DNA from: Pelobates cultripes
Lineage: Eukaryota; Chordata; Amphibia; Anura; Pelobatidae
Reading direction: 5' to 3'
DNA length: 64,000 nt
NCBI GenBank assembly: GCA_933207985.1
Contig: OW240918.1
Coordinates: 16,802,344-16,866,343 of the forward strand
Both the position numbers and the translations under genes were made by a program. Shown in pieces: positions 35,636 to 47,600 of this stretch; position 1 is the first letter of the stretch; each line of letters begins with the position of its first letter. A model generated the notes under the pieces. That model saw only the letters and a program-made list of their open reading frames with translations. It was not told the origin of the DNA and ran no database searches.

Positions 35636-35790
35636 GGTATTTATTTATTACTGCCATTTATAAAGCGCCAACATATTCCGCAGCGCTGTGCAATTAGGAG
35701 AAATATAGAATATAAACAGACTGGTACAAAAGGTAGATGGCCCTGCCCGTGAGCTTACAATCTAAAGGTAAAATAGGAAAATGAGACAAG
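35636..35790. repeat. ATT-rich interspersed repeat, second copy
   Basis: It begins with TATTTATTTATTACTGCC, contains AAAGCGCCAACATATTCCGC and AGCGCTGTGCAA, then GGCCCTGCCCGTGAGCTTAC and AATCTAAAGG. This is the same anuran repeat family as 19162-19372 and is better preserved at the left end. Confidence 0.7.
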
Positions 35791-37302
35791 AGGTAGCAGA
35801 GGAAATTGAAGGTGATAGCAGAGAGAATTTATAGTGATTAATAACATGTGAAGGGAATGAGGAGGTGATTGACTGTGGTATATGGTATTTTTTTTATGCT
35901 TTTAACAAGTGAACAATTGTAGGTGACTCCAACTCAATACTCAATACAATAATACTTTGAGAAACTGTGTGTTATCATCCAGGCTGTAGGTCGGGACCTA
36001 AATTTGTGGGGGTATTTATGATTATTCTGTATGGATTTGAATGCAACTTTTTGTTCTGATACCTGTTGAGGTTTCCAAAAAAATAAATGTGTGTCCTAAT
36101 TTTATAACAGATATGTAAAATTAGCTGACTACACATTTGTGAGGGTATAATATGTTTCCTCACTCCTTGTTTTTCACCCAAATGTAATCCAAATGAAAAG
36201 ATTGTATCTGGCAAATGCTTCCAGTTGGTATAGAAATTATGCTTAATCACACGTTCTCTGCCTTGCGATGACACAATATCCAGTCTGTAGTTTCTGGTTC
36301 TGACCACAGAGGTACTTTTGATGATCGTGTGTTTATGCAATTTAAGTCATATAAGATGTGAGAACATGTTTCAGATTTATAGTTTATATAAGATATAGTT
36401 TATTCTTTAGTTGATGTTTTTTCAACTGTGAAACTTAAACACTTATGATTTCATAGGTAGCAGCATTCAATATTCCAATTTACAGTCAAGAACAAACTGA
36501 CCTGTGCACACAATGCAAAGCTTGCCTGGTGACATCTGTACTTCCTCTGTAAGTGCCTCTACAAAACGCATATGGAAACATTGTTTCAGGCTCTCAGTGC
36601 TGCCCCTGTTCTGACAGCTGCCCCGATTGGCTTATGGCAAACCCGTGCCTGTCCACGAGCCTTCACCTGCAGAGTGAGCTGGGGTAGGCAATGGGGTACA
36701 TTCTTTCTCCCATTATTTAAATCACTGCTATGAAAATCTAATATGAAATACATCTACACATCAAATGTTACATAATTACAGAAATTTTATCTGAGAACAT
36801 TATATTTCACCTCGACGTTACACACATGTTGTAGTAGAACGGCTTATTTTAATTGCTAAATGATTTCCAGGCTCATGCTATCTGCCTCCTACGTAGCCAG
36901 AGTAAATTAGTGCTTTATGTTAATCAGAGCTATATATTAGCTTTGCTGCTAATTTATTCACTTAATTAGCAACTACTTAGTTGTAAAAGCATTCTCAAAC
37001 CTCCAGGGCAGCTTTCAATAATGTGTACACACTGGGAGGCCACGTGTACATCCTTATGCCAACCCATTGTATACACAAAATTCTCACAATTTTAATAAAA
37101 ATTAGTTATTATTGTACTTTGGTCTTTAACGCCATTACTTTTTCATTCTCTAAAGGGTGTCTTTGCTCTATGCCTCTTAAACAAGGATCCGCACATATAT
37201 TGCGATTCTATTATTACATAATACGCTATTTAGGAGATAGTTATGAATATTTCATTTCCAAGTCCCAAATGATACTACCATAATGTAAGGCGTGGTCCTG
37301 AC
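35791..37302. other. AT-rich non-coding DNA with a possible conserved element
   Basis: No gene was supported. The 36830-37012 stretch is unusually dense in TAAT cores (TAATTGCTAAATG, GTTAATCAGAGC, ACTTAATTAGCAAC), is repeat-free and has a conserved-non-coding texture. The 121-codon minus frame at 35975-36340 has no known domain. Confidence 0.35.
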
Positions 37303-37720
37303 ATAGAAACAGAAACATAGAATGTGACAGCAGATAAGAACCATTCGGCCCATCTAGTCTGCCCAATTTTCTAAATACTTTCATTAGTCCCTGGCCTTAT
37401 CTTAGCTTAGGATAGCCTTATGCCTATCCCACGCATGCTTAAACTCCTTTACTGTGTTAACCTCTACCACTTCAGCTGGAAGGCTATTCCATGCATCCAC
37501 TACCCTCTCAGTAAAGTAATACTTCCTGATAGTATTTTTAAACCTTTGCCCCTCTAATTTAAGACTATGTCCTCTTTTCTTCTTTTAAATATAGTCTCCT
37601 CCTTTACTGTGTTGATTCCCTTTATATATTTAAATGTTTCTATCATATCCCCCCTGTCTCGTCTTTCCTCCAAGCTATACATGTTAAGATCCTTTAACCT
37701 TAAGTTCCATTCGTTGGTTT
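37303..37720. repeat. High-copy anuran interspersed repeat
   Basis: It starts ACATAGAAACAGAAACATAG and includes AACCATTCGGCCCATCTAGT, CTCTACCACTTCAGCTGGAA and GGCTATTCCATGCATCCACT. I recognise this block from many frog genomic sequences. Its superfamily is unknown to me. No coding capacity is visible. Confidence 0.65.
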
Positions 37721-38533
37721 GATCTTAAAGCCTATCAGAGATCCTACTCTCTTCTGTTCAGGAATGTCAATTTTGCACAAGATAACCCGCTCCCTAGCTA
37801 GAAAAGAAGGTGTGATATTTTCAGGACCAATGGCTTCTAAAAATCTCTGGTATGATAATTTCAGCAGTTCAATTAATCCTGTTTTACAGGAATCCAGTTG
37901 AGAGTAGGAATCCAGTTGAGAGTAGGTCCTTAGCTAGTCAGCTGATGTAAAATAACGTTTGCTTTCTGCCAAAAGAACTTATAAAAATTGAAAAAAAACG
38001 ACATTTTCTTTTTTTAGAAAAAGAAAAAAAGCCCATTTTGACTCTAAAATGCCAATTTCCAATAACTTCTCTTATTGGCATATGCCTAATAAAGTATGAA
38101 AATTAAAGTTTCTGTGCGTAGAAAAATGCATAGAACTGACATTAGTCATTAACTCTCATTAACTCTTGTGTGCACATGTTTCAGGCACTGACGTGGTCAA
38201 TGTGTTTGGGTTAACTGATTTGTGTAATCTCTTAAACTTTCTTTAGAGTTTTGACATTTGGGGTGGTGTTGAGTTTTTCTTGTTGATGTCCACAATTGCA
38301 TTTTTTTTTAACGTAAATGGAAAACAATTCCCTGGACATAATGAGCACTCCTTTAGCATATATCGACTTACATTACAATTTAATTTTGAGAGGCAGTGGT
38401 GAAGCCTCAGAGATTATGCTCCAAGAATATCTAGATGCGTTTGTGAGGCTTTAGTTTACCATTGTGGCCAATATGTTGATATTTTGGATGGTTAATTAAG
38501 AATGTTAACATGTTATATATTTTACCTGCTCGC
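37721..38533. other. AT-rich non-coding DNA
   Basis: A 19-bp direct repeat (GGAATCCAGTTGAGAGTAG) occurs twice at about 37890-37925. Nothing else was recognised. Confidence 0.45.
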
Positions 38534-38613
38534 TTAACCCCTTTAGGACCAAACTTCTGGAATAAAAGGGAATCATGACATGTCACACATGTCATGTGTC
38601 CTTAAGGGGTTAA
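38534..38613. mobile_element. 72-bp TTAA-flanked MITE, copy 2
   Basis: The core 38538-38609 is 72 bp and flanked by TTAA at 38534-38537 and 38610-38613. It begins CCCCTTTAGGACC and ends GTCCTTAAGGGG. The interior (AACTTCTGGAATAAAAGGGA, ATCATGACATGTCA) is the reverse complement of copy 1 at 860-931. Confidence 0.7.
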
Positions 38614-39774
38614 AGCCAAGAATGCAAAGGAATAACATTAAAAGCCCGTCGATACCAAGTAAATAAAACAAATGTTGTACACATGCATAATTCAACTTGT
38701 ATGGCTCTACTGCTCATTTCACCATCTGATTGCCATCTTTGACTTAAACTAATTAGCCACACAATCTGTGTACCATTGCAAAGCTACGCTTACACTTGTC
38801 ACATTTCAGTTGTGTTTGATACAGAGGAAATGATGATTAAATTATCCTAAGATTACATCAAAGATCCAATGTCTATCACAAATTTGACAATACAAGAAGG
38901 TAATAATTATCATTTTTTAATGACTTTGAAAATGTAAATGGTTGAGCCATTCCACTATAAATATGAATTTCCAACAAAGTGTGGTAAGTGATACAATCTG
39001 TAGACATTTAATTGTGTTTAAGTCCTTGCAGATTTCTCTCCCTGTATAATGCGATATCCAATTAGCAATTTTCAAGCCACTATTGTTGTTTCTCAGAAAC
39101 TCTATTAGCTACAGAGAAAGACTTCACTTTTTTACAATAATGAAAAAAAAGATCCATTGCATACATATTAAAAATAATATGTTACCTACAAGTCAGAATA
39201 TTTTACAACGAATGTTACAATCTTTTATTATGTGCAGTATTTTGACTAAACCTTGTCAAACAAACAATTTAGCTTATTTTTAAAAAAAGTCCTTGAATCT
39301 TTCATTTTTTTTTTGTAAACTGCCTGTAAAACTTTGCATATTTAACATTTTGAATAAGCAGTGGGGTTTTTTTTTCAGCAAAGCCGTGTTCTTTTAATGC
39401 CTATTTTTAGCTAATTCCTTTTTCATAAAGATTTGATTTCAATAGGCTTACACATTGAATATTAAAATGTTTATAAAACTGTTTTCATGCATTGATACAT
39501 TGATAAATGGGACACTTTTAATTATTTGTGAGATAAAATTGTTTATTTTTATATATTTATTGATGAACTTTCATATAGCCCATACAAAAAAGTTAATACC
39601 TTGTGTGACATATTGCTCAAAAAGGCAAAATTCTCACATGCAAATGGTGTGGTATACAGTAAGGCAGAAAATGCATCCATTCATAGTATATAAAAACTGG
39701 TAAGTTAGTTGCAATAGCAGGGCTTATTTATTTAAGTAGTATTAACATGTTCTTGTAGCATTACTTACCCAATC
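38614..39774. other. AT-rich non-coding DNA
   Basis: No supported gene or repeat was found. Short frames at 39083-39283 and 39455-39703 lack motifs. Confidence 0.45.
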
Positions 39775-40402
39775 TGTGAGCTAGTGTGGGTCCTTTGCTT
39801 GAGCACTTCTGCCTCTCTCAGTCACTTCTCTGCATTCTCTTAATGGGGCAATGGGAGTCCCAAGTAAATTTTGGCTCCCATTGGTCCACATCATTCCAGG
39901 GCCCCCATGCACAAACTTTTTGGACCAATCAAATGTGAACTAAAGGCATTTAAACCTCCCTAGCCCTGTACACTGTGCTGCTTTTTTGGTTTCTGTCCCA
40001 GATCCCTTTAGTGTGTTCCTTGTTCTCTTGTATTATATTGTTCTGGTATTGAACTTGGCTTTGTTACTGATTCTGCATTTATCTTTTACCCTTTCCTGTG
40101 TTTTTTGCCTGTCTGACTGATTACCGTTTACCTAAGTCTGGCTAGTACTCATTTTGTGGCTCTCTGTTACTTTGACCTTGGCTCGTTACTAACTATGCTT
40201 TTTCTATGTCTTACATTAAGTCTGACCATTCTAAGGCCTGGTTATATGTTATATCCTTGTTTTGTCCCTTGCTGTCCTGAACGCTATGTGTTGGGGTATT
40301 ACTTTGTGACAATTCTAAACTGTAGAATGAACTGGAAACCACCAGAATCCCCTATCTACTTTCAGGAGTTAATAAAACCTTTTTACTGTTATCCCACATG
40401 CA
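39775..40402 (+). repeat. LTR-like sequence, probably a solo or truncated LTR
   Basis: The segment starts TGTGAGCTAG, shows promoter-side and CTG/TTG-rich texture typical of anuran gypsy-type LTRs, has AATAAA at about 40370, and ends ACTGTTATCCCACA. No matching TSD or internal retroviral-type gene was found next to it. The 90-codon frame over it is not a gene. The boundaries and the LTR call are tentative. Confidence 0.35.
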
Positions 40403-40754
40403 AAAAATGGGGATACAAAAGAAAATAGAGATGAGGAATTAAAGTAAAGCCTGACCTGGGGCCAGAGGAGAGCAACAATACTGGCTTTTCTTGGCATTAT
40501 TAATATGATTGGGTCTCCTACCTTTAATATCAGACCCCTTAGTACATTTATTCCGCGCCAGATGCCCTTTCCAGAGTAGGTATTATCATATCCTGTAAAA
40601 CCCCGTTCCAGCACATCTGTTCCAGTACACAACGCATTTTCCATTACTAATTTCATCATCTCATTATTCAATACAGCCCTCTTTCTTTTAGTACAGGTAT
40701 TAGCATACTTATTACAGCCCATAAGCTCCAGGAAATGTTTTACTACTCCTAGGC
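40369..40754 (-). pseudogene. Unrecognised coding-like frame, interrupted by the 40.8-kb insertion
   Basis: The minus-strand frame of 117 codons (40369-40722) continues upstream through GLGVVKHFLEL to the edge of the inserted element. Beyond the insertion, one copy of the TSD removed, the frame continues for only about nine codons before a stop. The sequence has several cysteines and lysine/arginine runs (CTKRKRAVL). I do not recognise the family. It may be a fragment of an old element or a chance frame. Confidence 0.2.
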
Positions 40755-40959
40755 CAATCTCATGTTCAGAAAGTAGTAGGCAGTACCGGTGTAGCGCTTA
40801 TGTGCAGAATTGAATATGAAAAAAGTTTACCCAATTTTTCCTTCTATGTTAATCAATTATTTCTTGTTAACCTTAAGGTAAAACAGAGAAAAATACATAG
40901 CATAGTGCAGATTGTATGTACATTTGTGAAAATAAATTTAAAGCAAGGGCCAAATGGCA

Positions 40960-40993
40960 ACTCACAATTTTCTGAGCTATAAATTTAGCTCAG
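40960..40993 (-). other. PLE module B: H2 hairpin plus GTGAGT
   Basis: H2 is a perfect 8-bp stem, CTGAGCTA/TAGCTCAG (40972-40993, loop 6 nt). GTGAGT (40960-40965) follows after 6 nt. The H1 hairpin expected upstream near 41010 is not recognisable. Its role is unknown. Confidence 0.55.
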
Positions 40994-41135
40994 AATTTAG
41001 GCGCTTTAGGATCCGTATAGGCGACCCTCTCCCTTCTTCTCCTTTCTTTAATCCGGTCCTATATGGATACAGGAGGGGGTATATAGTGTAGTATAGTTGG
41101 TATTATTATGAGTATTTAAAAATAGTAAATGAGGT

Positions 41136-41199
41136 ACTCACAAACCCAGAGCCAGTCTATAGGCTCACTTCAATGCGCATATGTGGTTTAAGGACCACA
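41136..41199 (-). other. PLE module A: H1 + H2 hairpins plus GTGAGT
   Basis: On the minus strand H1 is TGTGG/CCACA with an 8-nt loop (41182-41199), followed by a GCGC (41175-41178). H2 is GAGCC/GGCTC with an 8-nt loop (41149-41166), then 7 nt, then GTGAGT (41136-41141). The spacing matches the other modules to within a few nucleotides. Confidence 0.6.
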
Positions 41200-41392
41200 C
41201 TCCTTCTTTATATTAGCAGGAAAAAAGCCATAAGTGTATCAAAAAATATATATCATTTATTAGCTATAAAAATTAATTACACATTATAAAAATTCCTATA
41301 AAAATATATATATATGGAAAAATAAAACACTTATAAGGCTAAAAAAAGTCCAATAAAGTCCAAAAAGGAGTTTTCAGTGCTCACTTCTCTTT

Positions 41393-41428
41393 CCAGAACG
41401 CGTTTCGCCAGGTGGCTTCTTCAGCTGG
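41393..41428 (-). ncRNA. Hammerhead ribozyme, type I, dimer-type stem III
   Basis: On the minus strand: CCAG (stem I), CTGAAGA, one extra A, GCC-ACCT-GGC (stem II, 3 bp, 4-nt loop), GAA, palindromic ACGCGT, T, CTGG (stem I). All invariant core residues (CUGANGA, GAAA, UH) are present. Stem I is a perfect 4 bp. The self-complementary ACGCGU fits the very short stem III of PLE hammerheads, which are thought to act as dimers. The predicted cleavage follows the U before CTGG. The extra A between the core and stem II departs from the textbook motif. Confidence 0.7.
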
Positions 41429-41462
41429 TTAAATTCTTTTTTTTTTTCAATCTCATGTTCAG

Positions 41463-42248
41463 TGCAGTTAAACTAAAAAGTAAGGTACTCCTTGTAATAT
41501 GGAACCTGTAACTGTAAAAATGGTTATTATCCAAATCAAGATTGATCAATTTTTGTTTAGTTGTGTTATTACAGGTTACACTGCGGAGACATTTTTTTTT
41601 TTATTTCTATTTGTTATTTTTTTGGTGAGGTTATAAAATATGTAGAAATATAAATCATATTATCCTCTGCATTATATTTTGATATGTGCAAAACGCATCC
41701 AACCTGTAATTGAAAGCATATAACAGTTATGATATTAAGGTAGAAATCCTGTAGGAATGGAATGTACAAAAAAGACACTGAGTAAATTATCATACAGCTG
41801 GCTTATGAAGTATGACAGATGAAAGAGTCAACAACTGAAAAACCATAGATACTATATAAATAATATATGATGTAGAATACATAAATCACATGGAAAGGTT
41901 AGAGATAAAGGTGTGCAAGAATGCAAGTTTTATCTGAGAAGTGAGTTCCTGATTTAATGTTTGGAGCCTTAAATAGCATGAAAAATGGCAGTCAAACTGT
42001 AAATATCAATATTATATGGGTAACATGGATATATGGATAGTTTTGATATAAGACTCTCCCGGCATTTAAGTAGTTGTAAATGACTCAGATAGCATGTATC
42101 ATGCAAATAAAGCTCTGGTATACCACAGACTTTGTCATAGAATGGGAGGAAATCAGCTTTTATAAATGAATGAAGCAAATCATTTGATGCAATATGATTA
42201 GTTTCTAAAGGATCAGGTAGATCCAAAGTCATGGTTGCATATTGTAAT
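41463..42248. other. AT-rich non-coding DNA
   Basis: No gene was supported. The minus-strand frame at 41969-42232 has no motif. Confidence 0.4.
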
Positions 42249-42560
42249 TTAAAGGTACACTATATTGCATGTTTAAGATTGCCTCTAGTGGCTGTCTCCC
42301 TGTTTAACTCAATAATATCACAATGGATGTCCTCACATTTTGCATGTCAACATCCAGTGTCTTCAAAATTATCAAAGTAAACATTGAGTGAATATTTTAA
42401 TTTGGGAAAAAGCTTAATGTGCGCATGGTGCTTGTTGAGCATGTTCATTAGGTTTACGGAAGGCTGTGACATTGTGGGAAGAGGAGTCCAATCCAGTACC
42501 AAGGAACCACAGTGCTGGAATCAGGTACGTGAAAAAAGGGACATGGGAGTATTCCATTAA
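42249..42560. repeat. Frog MITE-like repeat, third copy
   Basis: The left end reads AAAGGTACACTATATTGC. It is followed by TTGCCTCTAGTGGCTGTC and ATGGATGTCCTCACATTTTG, blocks shared in opposite sense with 9690-9800 (CAGCCACTAGAGGCGC, GGACATCCTTATGC). The right end is not clear. It is diverged and non-coding. Confidence 0.5.
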
Positions 42561-43263
42561 ATGGATCTAACATGTTTTAACCTACATAAAGATAGCAATA
42601 TAAGATATTTATGGATACTTTAGCTTTGTTTTATTTAAAATATTAAGAAGAGTACCATTTCAGAAAATGATCATTTAAATCGGATTAAAGATGAAAAAAA
42701 AAACCTTCACTTTTAAGGTAAAGTTTGCATACTATATCTGATGTGAAACACGTACTTTGTTGTAAATACTTTGTACATTGACCCAGTACTGGCCAATTTT
42801 GTTTTGCAAATGGGTTATAGCTTTCTGTAATCTCAAGAGAAATAGATTTCACCTTATTTAACAGTAAATAAAAATGCCAGTAATTTGGAGCATTGTAGCC
42901 TCTATGTCTGAATAATAAATATTTATTCTAATGTATTAAAAATACAGTTTTGCTGTCAAAGGAAATCCATTCAGTAGAAAGAATTAGGTAAATCTTAGAA
43001 CAGTACATAGGAAAACTGGGGGAAGCTGTCTATTTATGACTTGCCTTAAACTCGTCTGGGAGTTTTTAAATTCCCTAACCACTGATTTACAATCCTTTTC
43101 ATTTTATTATATGGCAAACAATATTTTTTTTTGTTAATCAGTCTGAATAAATAGGATCAGATTTGTTTTGAAATTAAAGAGTATTAGAATGTATTTGTGT
43201 AATCTTTATAGGTATAGTTCTTGAAATGTACAACCTATTTAATTTATCATACAAAATATTCCA
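42561..43263. other. AT-rich non-coding DNA
   Basis: Nothing recognised. Confidence 0.45.
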
Positions 43264-43505
43264 TGAAATAGCTACAGTATACCCCATTCACTCACCATAC
43301 AGCATATCCCATTCTCTCAACATATAACCTATCTTATACAATCACCATACATCCTATCCAATTCTCTCAACATATAACCTAGCTTATACAATCACCATAC
43401 AGCATATCCCATTTACTATCCATAGAGCCTATCCCATTCACAACCCATACAGCCTATCCCATTCACTCACCATATAGCCTATCCTACTCACTCACCCTAT
43501 GGATA
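43264..43505. repeat. Minisatellite, about 25-bp unit
   Basis: About nine copies of a unit like CCATACAGCCTATCCCATTC plus ACTCA, alternating with a CTCTCAACATATAACCTA variant. It ends near CACTCACCCTATGG. It is non-coding. Confidence 0.85.
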
Positions 43506-46385
43506 AGCCATGCACTCGGTAGACAAATTCTACTGAACAATCTGTCTGTAAAAAGAGTTTACCATTCATTTCCTGCCCTCATTATCACAAATTCCAGGTC
43601 CTTCATACTAGCCATTCTTTCTTCTGTGAAATGATACAGCATTTTAATATTAAAATATTACAATACAATGGTAGCCAGTTAAAAACAGACTGGTAATTTC
43701 TGTACCTTTACAATCAAACACTAGCATATTGGCAGCAAACTTTTCATTAACATAAAGTCTTGATGTCTGATATAAACCATTTAACCTTAAGGTAGGTCAA
43801 TATCATTTGTGTCTTATATGTTGAATATCCTAAAAAAAAAAATTAAAAGAAAACCATAAAATATTATAATAAAAGACAAATTTGTTTTATGCAAGATTAA
43901 AAAAACAAGGAAATAAATGTAGAAATAGAAATTGCCAGAAAAAACAAGAGAATAGAAAATGTTGTTCTGTAATATTGCTTTGAACCAGTGCTCCATCATT
44001 CTAAATACACTGTTTGGAGAATATTTCAGTGATACTTCTGTTTAATGCTGCAAAATATTCTCTGTTCCTGACTTCTGTGCCGGGTATAACTTTTGATGTT
44101 GTAGCTCATTTGTCAAGGTCCCAACCATTTCATACACAGTCAAATTACTATTTTAAAGCACACAGAGCCAATTCTTTTGAGCCCCTGCTTCCATATTCTA
44201 GTTGAAAGACAGAATGGCTCTTAATATCCATCAAAGCCATTTTTTATTTTTTTAGAAAAAACTATTCCCCTGTTTCTTTTGAAGCAAACAGTAATTAGGT
44301 TGCAAATGGTACATTCACTGTCACTTCAAACTTTAAACATAGTTTTGGCATTTTCTTGTAGAGGTACGCAAATCAATTTTCTGGCAATTTGTCTCCAAAG
44401 TCTACTATGAACTAATTAATAATTATGAATTAATTTGTGCAGCTACAGATACAAATTTAAAAACCCCAAGAATCACGCATATATTTTTTTTAATTTGTAG
44501 AAAAAAACACATGGCTTAAAGTGACACTCCAAACTGGAGCTAATCCTTCCTCTTTATACCAGACAGAGATTAAATTTTCGTCTGGAATTTTTTTTTTTTT
44601 TTAAACTTTGGGTCGTCTGAAATTCGTTCATATGGTGTTTCAGCACATATGAAAATGGCCACATTCTGACTGGACAGGCAATTTTCACATCTACTAAAGC
44701 AGAATACAATCATGCAATTGGATGAGAATCTTATATAAAACACCAGTTTAAAAACAAATTGGGACATAATGCACTCATTAGAATGCACATTCACAAATTA
44801 TTGTTCACTTCCTTCTCACATGCCATTGTCCACCACTCCCAAATGAATGTGCCATCCCCTCCTGCCATCCCCAGGTGACCATAACCTCTTAGCCACCTTC
44901 CCAGTTAAAAATAATTTTACGTACTCCTGCACCTGAATAATAAGGGGCACCCAATAAATCTAAAGATGAAATAATATACATATATTTTTAATGATGACCA
45001 CTAGCATCATCGCTGCTACATGTTAGAATACTCAGTGTAGACAGGGTTTACGTGTGCAGTAAACTAAAATGACATATAGTAGTGAGGAAAGAAGCTTGCA
45101 GTTTCCAAAGCACGAGCAGTGGCACAGAAACACACTGCAAAGAAAATAATCAGAATAATTGGTCTCTTACTAGAAATAATATAAAAAATAAATCAGTAAC
45201 ACAATTCTAAATAAGTAAATTAAAGTGGGTTTAAGTGGCACTGTCTTACCAACTAGGCAAGATAATGTTTTTCTATTTATTTATTTTTCTTTTTTAATTC
45301 ATCTGATGATGATATCTCCAGCTCTTCCTGTCCTACCTGCCTCTCTTTACTAATGGTACTATCCTCACCACTCCCCTGCTCTGTCTTAGGGTATTGGTAT
45401 TAGTAGTGGAGGGGGTTGTGCTGGTGGTAGGGTGTGACAACTGTGTAATTATCCAGTGGATCTGCCGATATGATCTGTGAATATATTTCAACATTGAATG
45501 TCTGTTCTCTAACGATCAAACATGTTTTTTGCTATCTGTTGATTGGACAGATGATACAACCCACATGATAGGGCAGACCGCTTGTCAATTACAAGAAACT
45601 AAGCTGCTCATTTACTTTTACAAAAAGCAAAATAAACAGCACTGCGAATCACAAACTGAATAATGCATGTTTGGGTTGACATTTGGCAGCTTGGAAATCA
45701 GAATTTTTGTTTGTCTCCCCCATCACCCCATGGGCTCTACTGCAGCTCAGTCCAAAATGAATCTCCTGGTCTTCTTCTTACTTGATCTGTGAATAACATC
45801 AACATTTAGAGACTGTCCCTAGCCATCAATCATCTCTTTTATTGGCAGAATGCAGAATCACGAACCAAGCGTGTCTTACATTGCACGGTTTAGTTGGCCC
45901 ATGATTTAGGCACATTTAAGATTGGAGTTCAGGCCTTCAGCTGACACATGATTGACCCAAATGCAGCTAAATTGCAATTTAGCCTGAAACATATCTCCAG
46001 GTCTAATAAAATTGCAAAGTGGAGTAAATGCTGGAGTTATCTTTACACATGTACAATTCTGAGGCCGACTTAGAATTAAGTGAATAAGACAATTTATTTT
46101 ATTTAGTTTGCTGTATTGAATTTAGTAGTTAGTAATTAACTATGACTTTTTTCAAGATTTTAACAAAAACCCAAACACAACCATTTCAGCTTTTAGATGT
46201 TGTTGGTATCAGATAGGGGTTATATCCTCTTAGCCAGAATCTCCTGTCTAGACTGACTTATTGAATCTCCCATCCCAACTTGTACATCAGATGTTTCAAC
46301 CTTTTAATCTTAGAATAGAAATCCTAACAGACCACTAACAATTGTAAGGGCTTGCTATTAAAATAGTGTTTAACAGACACTGATA
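43506..46385. other. AT-rich non-coding DNA
   Basis: No supported gene was found. At 44516-44560 AAAGTGACACTCCAAACTGG resembles a terminus of the ACACTATAG-type frog repeats. Short frames carry no motifs. Confidence 0.4.
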
Positions 46386-47600
46386 TTAAAAACTGCAAAG
46401 ACTCAAGAGTAAAGCTTGACAGAGCTGACGTGTGTTTATACACTCACGCTTAGGTATAACAATACATTTTAGATTCACTGAAGCGAATAAATTGCTTTTG
46501 GGAGTCTCAAATCCTAATCTCTTAATGTCCCACAATTCTTCACAGGAGAGAATCAGTTTTATGTTAAAAGACTTGGGTGTATGGGCTGTTTTTATTAACT
46601 GGTTTCCAAGGAAACAGAAGTTTAAGTTCTGTGAAAACCATGTAAAACTTTTTCCCATTATTAAAATACATTTTAATACATTGAATTGATATCGTATCCG
46701 GAGTCCATGGGTCATCAGTGGGTTTTTTGTGTGTATGGATAGCAGAGGATAAAAATATGAGTTTGCGCCTCAACACATCCAGAGTGGATTTCAACATATT
46801 GTTTCAAATAATTTGTGTTAGCAAAATGCAGCAATTGTTTGCTATTTACGGATATGTTGGTTGACTTTCATACAAATATGTAGATTTGGAAGACTTCTCA
46901 CAAATTCAAAGTCATCCTGATCTTGTTATAAAATCTGCTATTTTCCCGTAATGAGTTAAATTCATTATTTCGTAGGCATAATACAGCCGTCTGTGAGCCA
47001 GTAAGAGAGTCTTGAACACCATGTTGTTTAAATTTTTATGCTGAAATTTTTATTTTTTTCTCAAGAGGTCTAAACTACTGGAACAGATGTCTAGATTTGT
47101 TTAAGCCATATTTTTAAGCAGCCAAAATGAATATAAGCTTGTTTATGTGAACAAATATATACAAATGTATAAATAAATAGAACATTTAGATTCAAATGTG
47201 AAAACAAATTTGAAGTATATTAGCATTATAATAGAGAAAATTATAAATTATGCCCACTCTGTGAGTAAGGAATATCACAACAAACTTCAGGAATTCAAAA
47301 CAGTCATCTCCTGTGCTGGACAGTATTCGAAAGTACACCCTAAGAGAAACAATGAGCAAATAGGTTTTTCTTGAAGATGAAATATTAACATCATTTTTCA
47401 TATATAGGCCTAAATCTTATATTTTTTATGAGCTTTTCAAATTGTTTAATTTTTTTTTGATAAACTTTTCATTTGATTTATTAACAAAAATTCACACATG
47501 CTTTAATGGTGAGTAGTTGGAAGACTGGACAGATGGTGGAGCTGCAGCCATTAATGATGAAATGGAGTACATGTATTCTCTGTTTCATTGTTTCATATTT
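46386..47600. other. AT-rich non-coding DNA
   Basis: Overlapping frames on both strands at 46386-46797 lack recognisable domains. No repeat was identified. Confidence 0.4.

Larger units (their letters stand above)
40755..41462 (-). mobile_element. Complete Penelope-like terminal unit with 15-bp TSD
   Basis: The insert is 40770-41447 (678 bp). The 15-mer CAATCTCATGTTCAG flanks it perfectly at 40755-40769 and 41448-41462. Read on the minus strand it opens with an A11 run, then a hammerhead motif (41393-41428), then two hairpin/GTRAGT modules (41136-41199, 40960-40993), and ends CCTACTACTTT. There is no coding frame. The order matches the 3' terminal unit of the coding PLE at 58-59 kb, so I interpret it as a solo or non-autonomous PLE terminal repeat. 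Most of its primary sequence differs from that copy. Confidence 0.75.

Noticed and set aside
43264..43505. Possible CRISPR-like repeat array
   Set aside because: Units are contiguous and degenerate, without unique spacers, in a vertebrate-type sequence. It is a minisatellite.
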